A stretch of 64,000 nucleotides of DNA from Phragmites australis (lineage: Eukaryota > Streptophyta > Magnoliopsida > Poales > Poaceae). The notes under the pieces are model-generated. The model did not search any database. It worked only from the letters and a program-made list of their open reading frames with translations, and was not told where the DNA came from. Positions 23,299-34,909 of the stretch are shown here, piece after piece. The stretch spans positions 8,943,501 to 9,007,500 of the forward strand of contig NC_084939.1 of the NCBI RefSeq assembly GCF_958298935.1, in the 5' to 3' direction. A program made the translations under genes and the position numbers. Position 1 is the first letter of the stretch; every line of letters begins with the position of its first letter.

Positions 23299-23583
23299 TC
23301 CAACTTGATATTTTTATTGATGATATGAGGAAACATGATAGATTCAAAGATCTAAATAATTGTTAAAATTTGAGAGGGTTTTTCCCTTTAAAATTCGAAT
23401 TTGAGTTGAAGTCAAATTTGAATTGAGCAAATTCCTTAAAAGGAAAAAAAAAAAAAGAGGGTGGAAGAGGCCAGACCGAGTGGGTCGCTTCAAGGCCCGA
23501 AGGCCGAGCAGCCCACCCGTCCGGCTGCCTAACCTAAAGGGTGCCCGAGCTCTTGGAGCTGGTGGCCGCCGCCATAGAGGCGC
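23299..23583. other. Short flank between the duplication and element A
   Basis: AT-rich sequence with an internal poly-A run at 23439-23455, then GC-rich sequence that ends in the GGCGC target duplication (23579-23583). It probably continues on the other side of element A at 44771. No gene is seen. Confidence 0.5.
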
Positions 23584-25050
23584 TGTCGGTGTATCAGGAA
23601 CCAGGGGTCCCTGAGTCCCGAGGCCAGGCCGGCCATCCGCCACGTGTCGCCATCCCGTGAGGTCCCTCTTGCGGGGTGAGGAACGTTCAAGTCCCGGGAG
23701 AAGGTGCTCGGGGCCATAGTCCGTGGTTCCCAAGCACCCCAGTTCCCCGATGATCCGCGGAGTTTAAGTACCAGGAAGAAAGTGCTTAGGGAGGTGCCCG
23801 GTCACCCCCGAGCGCCCTAGTCCCCCGACGATCAGAAGAGCCAAGTTCCGGGAGAGAGTGCTCGGGACTGCGTGTGGCAGCTCCCGAGAGCTCGGTTCCC
23901 CGAGGATCCGCGTAAGAGTGCTCAGGAGAGAGTGCTCGGGGCTGCACGTGGCAGCCCCTGAGCACTCGGTTCCCCGAAGGTTCGTGCAAGAGTGCTCGGG
24001 AGAGGGTGCTCAGGGAGGTGAACAGCACCCCCGAGCACCCGGTACCCCGAGGGCAAGGATAGGCATTCTCGGGAGAGAGCGCTCGGGGAGGTGAACAGTA
24101 CCCCCGAGCACTAGGTGCCCCGACGACTCAGAAAGACCCCCGAGGCACCCGCCGATGAGGTGTCAATCAGTCAGAGGCCTGAGGCCGCATTTAATGAGCG
24201 TGCATGGCCTGACATCCCCAACTGCTCCCGCCGCAGTGTCAGTTCCTGCCATGGTTTGGCAGAGAGGCGTGGGGCTATTAATTGCACGGGTCCCATCCCG
24301 TATCATCCGGTGTGTCTCGGGATAACATCGCCAGGATCAAGGCGTTCCATCTGCCGCCCTGCTGTGGCAGAGGAACAAGACAGGGCGGGCACGCCGGGTT
24401 GCTCTGCGGCTGCCCGGTGGGCCCTCTCTACGGCGCCCGTTGCCAGGCGTTTATGGTGACAGGTGACCCGGCGTGCGCCGCGTTTTCCACCCCCCGGTCA
24501 CTTCACCCAGAAGAAATGATGACGCCTTTCCCAGTCATGGCGTCTTGGAACTTGTGCCCCCCTCCTTCCCGTTTGGGGCATGTCACAGCCGGCGAGTGCA
24601 TAAAAGAGCCGGCAGCACAGAAGAGAAGGAGGGACCGAACAAACCACCCGACGAGCGAACAAGCAATCGAAGAATCGAGCGAGAGACCGCAAGCACAGAA
24701 GCACAAAGAACCGAACCATAGACCAATTCAAGGCACAGTCCCTGCCCAAGAACAAGGAGCCTCAAGCTCTTAGTTAGACAAATATTCTTGTAACCAGCAA
24801 CATCCTTGGGGGACTTCCTTAGGACAGTTATACATCCATACAGGAGTAGGGTATTACGCCTCCGTGCGGCCCGAACCTGTCTAAATTCCGGTGCATTTAC
24901 TTCTCTTTGCACTAGATCATCACCCCCACCACCGGCCGTTGCATTTACTCTCATTCATTTCTCCGACGAACTTATTCAGGATCATCCCCCGGCCGAATCT
25001 CTAAAAAGGGGTCTCTCGGGATCCCTGCGACAGGAGTTAATCCTCCGACA
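23584..25050 (+). repeat. 5' LTR of element A
   Basis: 1,467 bp, TGTCGG to CCGACA. It contains a cluster of GTGCTCGGG and CCGAGCAC motifs at about 23700-24120 that are repeated imperfectly. It aligns with 43033-44765 throughout, apart from a roughly 40-bp deletion near 43190 and the MITE in the other copy. Confidence 0.92.
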
Positions 25051-25075
25051 GCTGGCGCGCCAGGTAGGGGGGAAC
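25051..25075 (+). other. Primer-binding site of element A (probable)
   Basis: The bases right after the 5' LTR read GCTGGCGCGCCAGGTAGGGG. A PBS complementary to a tRNA 3' end is expected here and the TGG start fits a tRNA CCA end. I could not assign the tRNA from memory. Confidence 0.55.
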
Positions 25076-25114
25076 ATCCCTGAATCTGTTTGTTTGTTTT
25101 CTTCCACAGAAAAA

Positions 25115-27360
25115 ATGGCCGGTGGACACCACCTCCAGCGTTCCGGCTCCAGTTCCAGTGAGAAAATGCAGCCCCTCGCACAGGAGGTCCTAGCCGCTGC
25201 TGCGTCCCAGCTGCAGCCGCAATCTGCACGTGCGGCTTTCCCCTCCCAAGGGGACCAAGGCGTTGGGCCCAGCAAGGCCGCTGCCGCCGCCGCCGGTGCA
25301 CCTTCCGACCCCCAGCAGGTGGTCGAGACTCCGGCCGCCAGGTCCGCCTCTGGGCAGCGTCGGGTGCCTCTTCGGCGTAGGCTCGCTTTCAGCGAGGCCG
25401 GCCCCGAGAGCGCGCTGCTTGCGGCGCACACTCTCCTCAGGCATCCGCCTGTTCAGGCGACTCCGAAAACCCCGGAAGGCCGCTGGATCCAAGAAGTCGC
25501 TGCCCTGGTCGGCACTGCTCGCCGCCAGGTGCTGGCCGAGAATTCTCGCGCCACCACCCAGCGTGGCGCCACCAGAACCGGCCCATCAACGGGCAACGTT
25601 CGCACAGGCCGAGGGGCCTCCAGGCGGAGTGCCACCCCCTGGCCGCGTCCGAAGCCCAGGACCTCCGCTTGCGTCTCAACGAGCGGAGGGGCCACAAAGA
25701 TGCGCGCGTCACTCTCGAGCGCCAGCGGGAAACCCGGCAGGAGGCCGAGGCTGAGGACCAAGCTTCCTCTTTTCCGGCCCATGACCGCGAGGATTCCCCG
25801 GCTCGCCGGCGTTCTATCACGGGGTACGACACCGGCTGCCGTGCTTTCTCTAGTGAGCTCTGACGGGTCAAATGGCCCTCCAAGTTCTGCCCTGAGCTGC
25901 CGGAGAAGTACAACGGGTCCATCGACCCCGTCGAGTTCCTCCAAATATACACTACGGCCGTCCAGGCGGCCGGTGGCAGTGAAAAGGTGATGGCAAATTA
26001 TTTTCATGTTGCCTTGAGGGGCTCCGCCCGTTCTTGGCTCATGAACTTACCCCCAGGATCTATTAGCTCCTGGGATGACCTCTGCCACCAGTTTGTGGCT
26101 AATTTTCAGGGCACATTCACGCGCCCCGGCTTGGAGTGCGACCTCCACTCCGTCAAGCAACAGGAGGGGGAGACGCTGCGGGGCTTTATTCAGCGCTTCA
26201 GCCAGGTCCGCAACACCATCCCGCGGATAGCCCCCCACGCTGTCATCGTTGCCTTCCGGCAGGGCGTCCGCGACGAGCGGATGCTCGAAAAGCTAGGTAC
26301 GCACGAAATCGAGACCACTGCGGAACTCTTCGCATTGGCCGACAAGTGCGCCAAGGAGGCGGAGGCCCGGGCATGGTATGCACCGCGCCCCGCCGTCGGC
26401 CAGCCAAGTTCTTCCCCCTCTGACAGGCGGGAAAAGAAAAAGAGAAGAAAGCGCGAGGCCGCTCCTGTCGAACCGGCCCAGGGCCCCGCCCATAGGCTGG
26501 CCCAAGAGCCCGACCGCCGGCAAGAGCGCCAGGCGGCCGCTGACAGACGGCCCGCGCTCGCAAGGGCCCCGGCCAGGGCCCCTCCTAGGGCCCCGGCTCC
26601 CGCGAGGGCCCTGGCACCTGCAAGGGCACCGGCTCCCACAAGATCCTCGGCACCCGCCCGGGCTCCTGCTCCAGCAAGGGCCCTCGCTCCCGCGGGGCCC
26701 GAGCCAGGCAAATGGTGCCCCATCCACCAGACCAGATGGCACGATCTCACGAAGTGTCGTACGGTCAAAGGCCTCGTCGAGCAGCGCCAGCGGGAGCGTG
26801 ACGAGTCCCGCGGGGGAGGCGACGCTGAGGCCGCCCCCGGCAACGCCGAGCTCGGCTTCCAGGAACCCGAGCATACTGTCGCCTTCATCGACAGAGGCAC
26901 TTACACGCATTCCTCGCGGCGTGGCATCAAGACCATGTGGCGCGAGGTATGCTCGGCAACCCCGAGCGAAGAGGCCGCTAGGCCCTTGAGGTGGTCGGAC
27001 GCTCCGATCACGTTCAGTATAGCCGACCACCCCAAGGAGGCCTTCGAGAAACTGCAGGTGTCCTCCAGGCGCCTAAGGCCGTCGCTTCCATTCTGTGGAG
27101 TAACACCCGGGCACTCCCTGTCCCTCGGGCAGGTCGAGCTACCCGTAACCTTCGGGAGTCGGGACAACTTCCGCACGGAAAACGTCCTCTTCGACGTCGT
27201 GGAGCTCCCCCTCCCCTACAACGCCATCCTCGGGCGTTCGGCGCTCGCCAAATTCATGGTGGCTGCGCACTACGTGTATCTCACGATCAAGATGCCGGGC
27301 CTAGCAGGCCCCATCTCCGTGACCGCCGACTCTGGCGGCGCCGTTTCGTGCGCCGAGTAG
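25115..27360 (+). pseudogene. Element A gag and protease region
   Basis: The start ATG is at 25115 (MAGGHHLQRSGSSSSEKMQP). A frameshift lies near 25590 and an in-frame TGA at 25861. From 25870 the Gag core reads KYNGSIDPVEFLQIYTTAVQ and SARSWLMNLPPGSISSWDDL. A long Ala/Pro/Arg repeat region (PARAPAPARA type) follows, then a zinc-knuckle variant WCPIHQTRWHDLTKC at about 26713-26757. The protease part ends the segment (PYNAILGRSALAKF), before an in-frame TAG at 27358. Gag packages the element RNA and the protease cleaves the polyprotein. The same frame continues into reverse transcriptase, as expected of a single gag-pol polyprotein. Confidence 0.85.
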
Positions 27361-29226
27361 TCGTACATGGCTTTGGTCTCAGCTCAGGCCGAGGTCGAAG
27401 GCTGCACAGGGGGCCCAGGACCCTCTTCATCCAAACCCCGACTCGCCACCGACGCCTCTGTTCCTACGAAGGAGGTCGTGGTGGGCGAAGGCACCTCCCA
27501 GGTCGTCCGCATCGGTGGCGACCTGGACGGCAAATAAGAAAGCGCGCTCGTCACCTTCCTCCAGGCTAACGCCGACGTGTTTGTCTGGCAACCGTCCGAC
27601 ATGCCCAGGATCCCTAGGGAGGTGATTGAGCACCACTTGGCTGTGCGCCCGGACGCACGCCCGGTGAAGCAAAAAGTCCGGCGACAGGCGCCCGAGCGCC
27701 AGGAGTTCATCCGGGAGCAAGTCAGCAAGCTCCTCGACGCCAGATTTATCCGAGAAGTCCTCCACCCCGAATGGCTGGCAAATCCAGTTATCGTCCCGAA
27801 GGCCAACGGCAAGCTCCGCATGTGTGTGGACTACACCGACCTAAATAAGGCTCGCCCTAAAGATCCTTTTCCCTTGCCCCGCATAAATCAAATTATAGAT
27901 GCAACCGCGGGATGTGATCTTTTGTGCTTTTTAGATGCAAACTCTGGGTATCACCAGATCCGCATGGCCGTAGAGGATGAGGAAAAAACTGCTTTTACCA
28001 CCCCGGTGGGGACTTATTGTTATATGTCAATGCCTTTTGGTTTGTGCAATGCTGGGTCTTCTTTCCAGCACGCTATTCGTATCACCCTTGATTCGCAGGT
28101 TGGCCGCAACATCGAGGCCTACATCGACGATCTCGTGGTCAAGTCCCGAGACCGCGCCACCCTGCTCGACGACCTTGCCGAGACTTTCAACAGTCTTCGC
28201 ACTACCCGCCTAAAGCTCAACCCCGAGAAGTGTGTCTTCGGGGTACCCGCGGGTAAGCTCCTTAGTTTCTTGGTTTCCAGCCGAGGAATCGAGGACAATC
28301 CAGAGAAGATCCAGGCCATCGAGCAGATGCGACCCCCGGCTCGACTCAAGGAGGTCCAGCATCTCGCCGGCTGCATGGCGGCTCTCGAGCGCTTCATCTC
28401 CAAACTTGGGGAGCGGGGGCTCCCCCTCTTCAAGCTTCTGAAGAAGACCGGTCATTTCGACTGGACGCCGGAGGCGGAGCAGGCCTTCCGCGATCTGAAG
28501 AAGTACCTCACCTCACCACTTGTGCTGGTGGCTCCCTACGAAGGCGAGCCCCTGCTACTTTACGTATTGGCCACTCCTCAGGTCGTAAGCATGGTGCTGA
28601 TGGTGGAGCGCGACGAGTGCGCGGGGCCATGTGCTGGGTCCCAGCTCCCGGCCGCCCCTGGGCACTCACCCATCCTCGCGGCTCCCCCCAAGCAGGGGGT
28701 CGAGCCCGAGCTCTTGGCTCCCCCCAGGCAGGGGGTCGAGCCCGAGCACTCGGCTCCGCCCGACCAGGGAGTAGAGCCCGAGCACCCGGTTAGCCCCGAC
28801 CACGCCGCCGAGCCTGGGGGCTGCGACCGCCCCTCGGGTGACCGCGTCATCCGGGCCCGCCGGATACAACGACCGGTGTACGTCATCAGTGAAGTCCTCC
28901 GGGAGGCCAAAACAAGGTACCCCCAGGCTCAGAAGCTGCTCTACGCCGTGCTCATCGCTTCCCGGAAGTTGCGCCACTACTTTCAAGCGCACAAGGTCTC
29001 GGTGGTTACCACGTATCCACTAGGACCCATCCTCCGGAACCGAGAAGGCACCAGGCGTGTCGTCAAATGGGCGGTGGAGCTGGCGGAATTCGACCTACAC
29101 TTTGTCAATCGCCAGGCAATCAAAAGTCAGGCGCTTTCTGACTTCGTGGCGGAGTGGACACCCATCCCCGAGGTCGTCCCAGAAGAGACTTCTGCATATC
29201 CCGGGCACAATGCGCCTGGGTACTAG
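27361..29226 (+). pseudogene. Element A reverse transcriptase and first RNase H
   Basis: In frame with gag, past an in-frame TAA at about 27535. The RT blocks are clear: [33 protein letters not shown] and YIDD at 28120-28131. The first RNase H is degenerate and lacks the usual acidic opening motif. It is split by four 12-residue repeats of the APPxQGVEPExx type (28681-28824). The segment ends at a TAG (29224-29226), which probably arose from TGG. RT copies the element RNA into DNA. Sequence at about 27840-28090 is clearly more AT-rich than its neighbours. Confidence 0.88.
28681..28824 (+). repeat. Four 36-bp tandem repeats inside the element A RNase H region
   Basis: Units of 36 bp (12 codons) begin GCTCCCCCCAAGCAGG, GCTCCCCCCAGGCAGG, GCTCCGCCCGACCAGG and then a diverged copy. 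They keep the reading frame and encode Pro/Glu-rich repeats between two parts of the RNase H fold, where an exposed loop would be expected. Confidence 0.85.
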
Positions 29227-29229
29227 ATC

Positions 29230-29811
29230 ATGCACTTAGACGGTTCCCTCTCGCTGAAAGGCGCGGGGGCCGGAGTGGTTCTCACCTCCCCAACGGGTGA
29301 AGAACTCCGGTACGTCGTGCAGCTGCAGTTCCGCGCATCCAACAACATGGCGGAATATGAAGGTCTCGTCGCTGGCCTCCGAGCCGCGGTGGGCCTCGGG
29401 ATTCGTCGCCTCCTGGTCAAGGGAGATTCCCAGTTGGTGATCAACCAGGTATCCAAAGAGTACCAGTGCACGGATCCTCAAATGGCAGCGTACGTGGCAG
29501 CAGTCAGGAAGCTGGAGAGGCGCTTCGATGGCCTAGAGTTGCGGTACATCCCTCACCGCGACAACACTCTGGCCGACGAGCTCTCCCGCCTGGCCTCCTC
29601 CCGTGCGCGCATCCCTGCCGGAGTCTTTGAAGAAAGACTCACACGGCCTTCCGTCCTGCCTGCCGAACAGGACGAAGGGGAAACCTCGAACTTAATTCAG
29701 GGGACCCCGGCGGTGCCCTCAGTGGGAAGCCCCGTTAGGGTGCCACCGTCCGGCGAGTGCGCTGCACTTGCTGAATGTTCTCAAGATGCCTCGTGGATGG
29801 ACGACATCTGA
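29230..29811 (+). pseudogene. Element A second (archaeal-type) RNase H
   Basis: Begins right after the TAG and in the same frame. The acidic residues are visible: HLDGSLSLKGAGAGV (Asp), NNMAEYEGLVAGL (Glu), LLVKGDSQLVINQV (Asp) and RDNTLADELSRLAS (Asp). Tat-lineage elements are known to carry such a second RNase H beside a degenerate first one. The frame ends at a TGA at 29809-29811. RNase H removes the RNA strand during reverse transcription. Confidence 0.85.
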
Positions 29812-29817
29812 GGGTAC

Positions 29818-31027
29818 TTGAAGGAAAAGTTCCTTCCCGGGGATGAGGCGTCTGCCGAAAGAGTTGCTCAGCAGTCCAAACGCTATGCCATAGTAGATGG
29901 GGATCTCTACCGGCGTAGCGCAGGCGGTGTCCTCCTGAAATGCATCTCCCGGGCAGAAGACGGCGAGCTCCTTGCTGAGATCCACGAGGGCGAGTGCAGT
30001 GGCCATTCATCGTTCCGCACGCTGGTCGGGAAGGCCTTCCGGCAAGGTTTCTACTGGCCTACAGCCCTCCAGGATGCTTCCGAGCTGGTTCGGCGCTGCA
30101 GAGCGTGCCAGTTCCATGCAAAGCAGATTCACCAGCCAGCTCAAGCTCTTCACACCATCCCCCTGTCATGGCCTTTCGCGGTCTGGGGGTTGGACATTCT
30201 GGGTCCATTCCCCCGAGCAATCGGGGGCTATGAGTACCTCTACGCGCCATCGACAAGTTCACCAAGTGGCCGGAGGCGGTCCCAGTCATCAAGGTGACCA
30301 AGAACACGGCGCTCCAGTTTATCCACGGCATCACCAGTCGCTTTGGTGTCCCGAACCGGATCATCACCGACAACGGCACCCAGTTCACGAGTGCCCTGTT
30401 CGGGGACTACTGCGAAGACCTCGGCATCAAGCTCTGCTTCGCCTCCGTCCCTCATCCTCGGAGTAACAGGCAAGTTGAGCGCGCCAACGTGGAGATACTG
30501 AAGGGCCTCAAAACCCAGACCTATGACATTCTCGCAAAGCACGGGAAGGGATGGGTGGAAGAGCTGCCCGCCGTGCTATGGGCTAATCGGATCACGCCAA
30601 GCCGCGCCACCGGGAAGACTCCATTCTTCCTCGTGTACGGCGCCGAGGCGGTCCTCCCCTCCGAGCTCACCCTAGGCTCCCCTCAGGTGCATGCCTATTC
30701 TGAAGGCGAACAGGAGCAGCAGAGGCGTGACGACGTCGACTACTTGGAGGAGCGTCGGCGGCGTGCCGCCGTCCGGGCGGCTCGTTACCAGCAAAGTCTG
30801 CGACGCTACCATCAGCACCACGTCCGGGCACGGTCTTTTGAGGTGGGGACCTAGTTCTCCGACGCGTCCAGTCACGCGAAGGAAAGAATAAGCTATCCCC
30901 TATGTGGGAGGGTCCCTTCACCGTGATCGGGGTCCCGCGAGAAGGTTCTTTCAGGTTGGCGGCAGAAGACGGGCAACCGCTCCCCAACCCGTGGAACATC
31001 GAGCACCTGCGCAAGTTCTACCCGTAG
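29818..31027 (+). pseudogene. Element A integrase, broken by two frameshifts
   Basis: The zinc-binding HHCC domain includes HEGECSGHSSF and CRACQFHAKQ. The catalytic core has Asp in WGLDILGPF, Asp in IITDNGTQF and Glu in RQVERANVEI. A GPY/F-type end contains LSPMWEGPFTVIG and terminates in FYP-stop at 31025-31027. A one-base deletion near 30242 and another near 30847 move the frame. Integrase would join the DNA copy to the genome. The reading frame before 30242 is the same as in gag, RT and both RNase H domains. Confidence 0.87.
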
Positions 31028-32540
31028 ATGGCCATGGTCATGGCTCAGGTCAACCAGGCCAGGGGCTTTCCCCCCGCCCAAGTTGACCGGGGGCTACCAC
31101 TAGCTGAGTAAGTCACCCAACCTTGTAAAAATTGTCAATTCAGTATGAATGTGAAATACAATTGTGTGTCAATTTCGTTTTTCTGGATTCTATATGTTTA
31201 ATCTGTCTGGTGAGATGCTCGGTTGTGCAAGAAAAGTTCGCTCTCTCATTTTCCCCGCTAATAAAAGAATCTCGATCGGTATGCGCGCGGGCAGTTGCCG
31301 CTGACTTACGTCCGATGTGGTAGGCTGTGGTGTTCAGTGTCGTGGCAAATCTCCGGGCACTACCGAGTCCCTGGGTGCTCTAGGTAATCCTATTGCTCGA
31401 GCCGCTCGAGTAGTCCGGAGCCTAGGCCCCAGGGGCGGGCTGTCGGTGCTCGGTCTGGTCTGTCATACCCGGGCACCACCGAACCATAGGACCTCTGGGT
31501 TATGCCTCTGCCTGCTCTTGTCCGCCGGTCTGGGCATTCGAGAGGTCTCGGGTCGAAAACGAGAGCAGTCTATAACAAGTACCGCACTAACAGAGCGCAC
31601 CAAACAAGGATTTTCTCCTTTCTCCCTTAAGTCACAGATCAGCAATCAAAGTAAAGGCAGCTCGACCGCGAGGGCCTCGATGCCTAGGTCGCTGCTCGAC
31701 CCTAGGGGTCCTCGGGTGGTCCTACCACTTAAGCATGAGTGGTCGAGATCACCTGACCCCGGGCTCCTCGCGCGCCCCTTGATGCTCGGGCACCCCGGCT
31801 GAGGGAACTAAGTCCCCGGGCACCCCGAGCTCGGAGCGCACGCCCCTCCTGGATCGGTTGGCTGAAAGGCCGACAGCTGTCCAGTGAGTGGTTAAATTCA
31901 GACGAATTTACGTTCAATAATATTTTGTTCCCGAGTCATCCTCGGGGGCCCTTGCATTCTAATCTGCCCGGTGAGATGGTCTCCTCGCGCACAAAACCCT
32001 ACCGTGTGTCCACTTTTTCCTAGAACGACAGAACGGTCCGTAGAAAGGTGTACCGTACGTGCGGTAATGTCTGATCGAAGTCTTTCATGGTGGTCGTGGT
32101 GCTCGGTCCGCTTTTAAGGGCCCCGAGCACTACCGAGTCCCTGGGCGCCCTGGGTAATCCTATTGCTCGAGCTGCTTGAGTAGTCCGGAGCCTAGGCCTC
32201 AGGGGCGGGCTGTCGGTGCTCGGTCCGGTCCGTCTTAAGCCTGGGCACCACCGAACCATGAGGATTCTTGGTCGCATTCCCGTCCGCACGTGTCTCCGGT
32301 CTACTGACTGAGTGGTCGCAAGATGGAAAAGTGTTCACCGGCCACGGCGTGTTCCGTGCTGGATCGATCTATCTCCCGAGCAAGGAAGTTCGTGTCTTTG
32401 TCTCTTGACTTAGTCAATGCGGACTCGCGAGGGCTCCGGGGCTTAACGCGCCGAGAAGGACGGTCGGGATGACTTCGTTCTCGGGGATGGAAAGGTCGGG
32501 GTCGGACCGACTAAGTACTCCCCAGGGCATCAAGGCAAAA
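31028..32540. repeat. Non-coding spacer of element A with an imperfect direct repeat, offset about 770 bp
   Basis: A block of about 150 bp with CACTACCGAGTCCCTGGG, TAGTCCGGAGCCTAGGCC and GGGCACCACCGAACCAT occurs at about 31355-31490 and again at about 32127-32265. Shorter matches such as GGTGAGATG (31209 and 31970) have a similar offset, so a unit of some 770 bp was probably duplicated. Open frames here are short and unconvincing. Confidence 0.75.
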
Positions 32541-33192
32541 CATCAGAAAAAGCACTAAGTACTTGAGAATATCGGAGTTGCGAGCCCAAAGAAAAGCTTC
32601 TATTATATTTACAAGGGGAACACAAGCGTTTCTAAGGGATCACTCCCGTATTTACATCAAGTCAAAGACAAATGAAAGAAGAAGAAGCTACAAAAAGCCT
32701 AATCAGAGTCGGCATCGGAGTCGGTGTCGGAGTCGTCACGGCCACCCCCGGGGGCTGGCGGCGGCGGCATTCCCGCGTGAAGTAGGCCGCCACCTCGGCG
32801 GCAGTGCTCCGAACCGCTTCCCGGTCGGCCTCTCCCTCGGCTTCGACTACTCCTTCCTGAGCTGGCTCCAGCGGGAAGTTCGAGTCTCTGCTCTGGTAGC
32901 AGGCCAGGACGTGCTCGGCCACCGCTTGGGCCAAGCCGCGTCCTTCCTGGGCGGCAAGCTCCTGGACGGCCCAGGGTAGCGCCTCGAGGCGCTCGCAGAC
33001 TTGCTGGAGTCCCAGGACATATCGTCCAGGGGCGTCGCCTTTCTCGTCCACGACGAGTCGCCCAAGGCTGGCCCTCGCCACGGACCGCCGCATCCGTCGG
33101 AGTATGTCCTCCAACATCTGCTGCAGGTTGACTCGCAAGACAAAGGCAGCCTCGAGCTTCTCCTTCACGATCCGCAGCTGCTCCTCGAGTCC

Positions 33193-34904
33193 CTAGCCCC
33201 GGGCCGCGCCAGAAGAGCCGGCGTCGGGTGCAGGGCCGACGGCTTGCTTCGCCTGCGCCACCAGTTCGGACAGAGCCCGCTCGCGGGCGGTCAGCTCTGC
33301 CTCGTGCTTAGCGTTCTGCTCCTCCCTGGTAGCGGCGGCAGCCGCCGCCTTGGCAGCCTCACCCTCCCGGCGAGTTAGCAAGTCCTCCCGGGCGCCCAGG
33401 TCCACCGTCGTAATCTCGGTGTTGAACTCCCGAATGGTGACATCCTCCTCCCAGCGTCGGAGATCCCCTTCGATATTCTGGAGCTCCGCTGCCCAACGCT
33501 GGAAGTCGGCGTGAGCCCGGTCAGCCTCACTCTCCCGAAGGGTCAGGTCAGCTTCGAGGGCCTCCACCGCCCACTCGCGATTCGCGACCACCTCCTCCCG
33601 CTCTTGCGCCCGCCTCTCCCTGGCAAGGGCCTCGGCAGCCTGCTGCCGCGACGCCTCAGCCAGGCGGGTGGCGTCTTCTCGCTCCCGCACGATCTCCGCG
33701 CGGGTATCCTCCAAGAGCTTCTGCTCCCACGCGGCCACCGCACGGGCCTCATCCATGGCGCTTTGCTCTTCCTCGTTGGCGGCGCGCGCCGCGACGAGCC
33801 GAGCTTCGAAGGAGCACCAGGCCGTCATAAGCCGCACCCTCTCTGTGCCCAGCCTAGCGCGCTCTGCCTCGAGCTGCGCCACCTCCACGTCCACCGCCGC
33901 GCCCAGCCGCTCGACCGCCACCCGGACGCTCTCGATCGTGATCGGGAGGGGGTCGGTAGGCTGGTCGGGCGCCGGTTGGGCGCTAGGTTCCCCGCGAGCC
34001 TCCTCTGGGGGAGTCGGGGACCTCGAAACTTGCAACGCCATCATCTGCCCCGGGCTCGGCACGCCCGGGGTAGGCTCGACCGGCGCCGGGTGCTCGGGCG
34101 ATGGCTGCATCCCCGCCTCGACAGCCGCGTCCGCCGTCCCCATCACGACCGCCGCTTCCGCCGTCCCCGCCTCTGCCGCCGCGTCCGCCGGCCCCTTCAC
34201 GGCCGCCGCTTCCGCCGTCCCCGCCTCTATCGCCGCGTCTGCCTGCCCCGGCTCCGCCAGCTGGCTTGGCTCAGGTGCTGGCGCCGGCGCCGGCGCTTCT
34301 CGAACCTCGGTGGCGCCCGAAGGCGGCCTGCGGGAGAAGAATGAAAAATCAAAATCAAAGTTTAGTTTGGGCGAAGCACGCCCAAGAAGGAATGAAAGGC
34401 AAGACTTACGTGGTCCTGGTCCCTCGGTATTGCCACTTGGCTGCCGGGAACATAAACTCTGGGCCCGATGGCCCGGCCTGGAGTCCTCCCTCACCCTCTT
34501 CCGCCGGGGGCTCGGCGGGGCCGCTGTGTGGTCTCCGGGCGCCGGGGTGGGCCCCATCCTAACGAGGCGCGGCTCCAGCACCGGGAACGCGGCCACCGCT
34601 GATGGCGATGGTGGAGACTCCGGCATGGGAATGTAGAGCCGGGGGCGCTTCCCCCGGTCCTCCGGCGCCGCCGCTGCTCCATCGTCGGCGGTGCCTCCTC
34701 CTTCGGTGCGACGGCTGTTGCCTGCAGCGGCCCCACCGCTGGCCTGCGGCTCGCCGCTCGCGGCGCCTGGGCCGCCGGTCCGCACCGAGCTGCTCGCAGC
34801 CCCCTCGCTGGCCTTCTCATCCAACCCAGAGAGCTCGGGGGCCTCGGGGCTCCGGCTCCTCGGCCGGTCGATGAGCCCCTGGGCGTCGAACTCCGGCAGC
34901 CTTG
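33193..34904 (-). CDS. Element A antisense ORF, C-terminal part
   Basis: About 570 codons stay open on the strand opposite to gag-pol, ending at TAG 33193-33195. The N-terminal part is Pro/Ser/Ala-rich with KRPRLYIPMPESPP. Basic stretches follow (SPRRKRVRED), then a long coiled coil rich in Ala, Glu and Arg from ITIESVRVAVERL to ELTARERALSELVAQ. Antisense ORFs after integrase are known from Grande and related Tat elements, and this resembles the "putative gypsy type transposon" family (Transposase_28 type). Its function is unknown. Its upstream part lies at 42555-43030, because element B inserted in it. Open frames running past 34904 to about 35140 on this strand only read into the LTR of element B. 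Confidence 0.7.
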
Positions 34905-34909
34905 CCTGG

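Noticed and set aside
33511..34636. Plus-strand open frames of 153-322 codons
   Set aside because: They lie opposite the antisense ORF of element A and arise from its GC-rich codons. No domain is visible.
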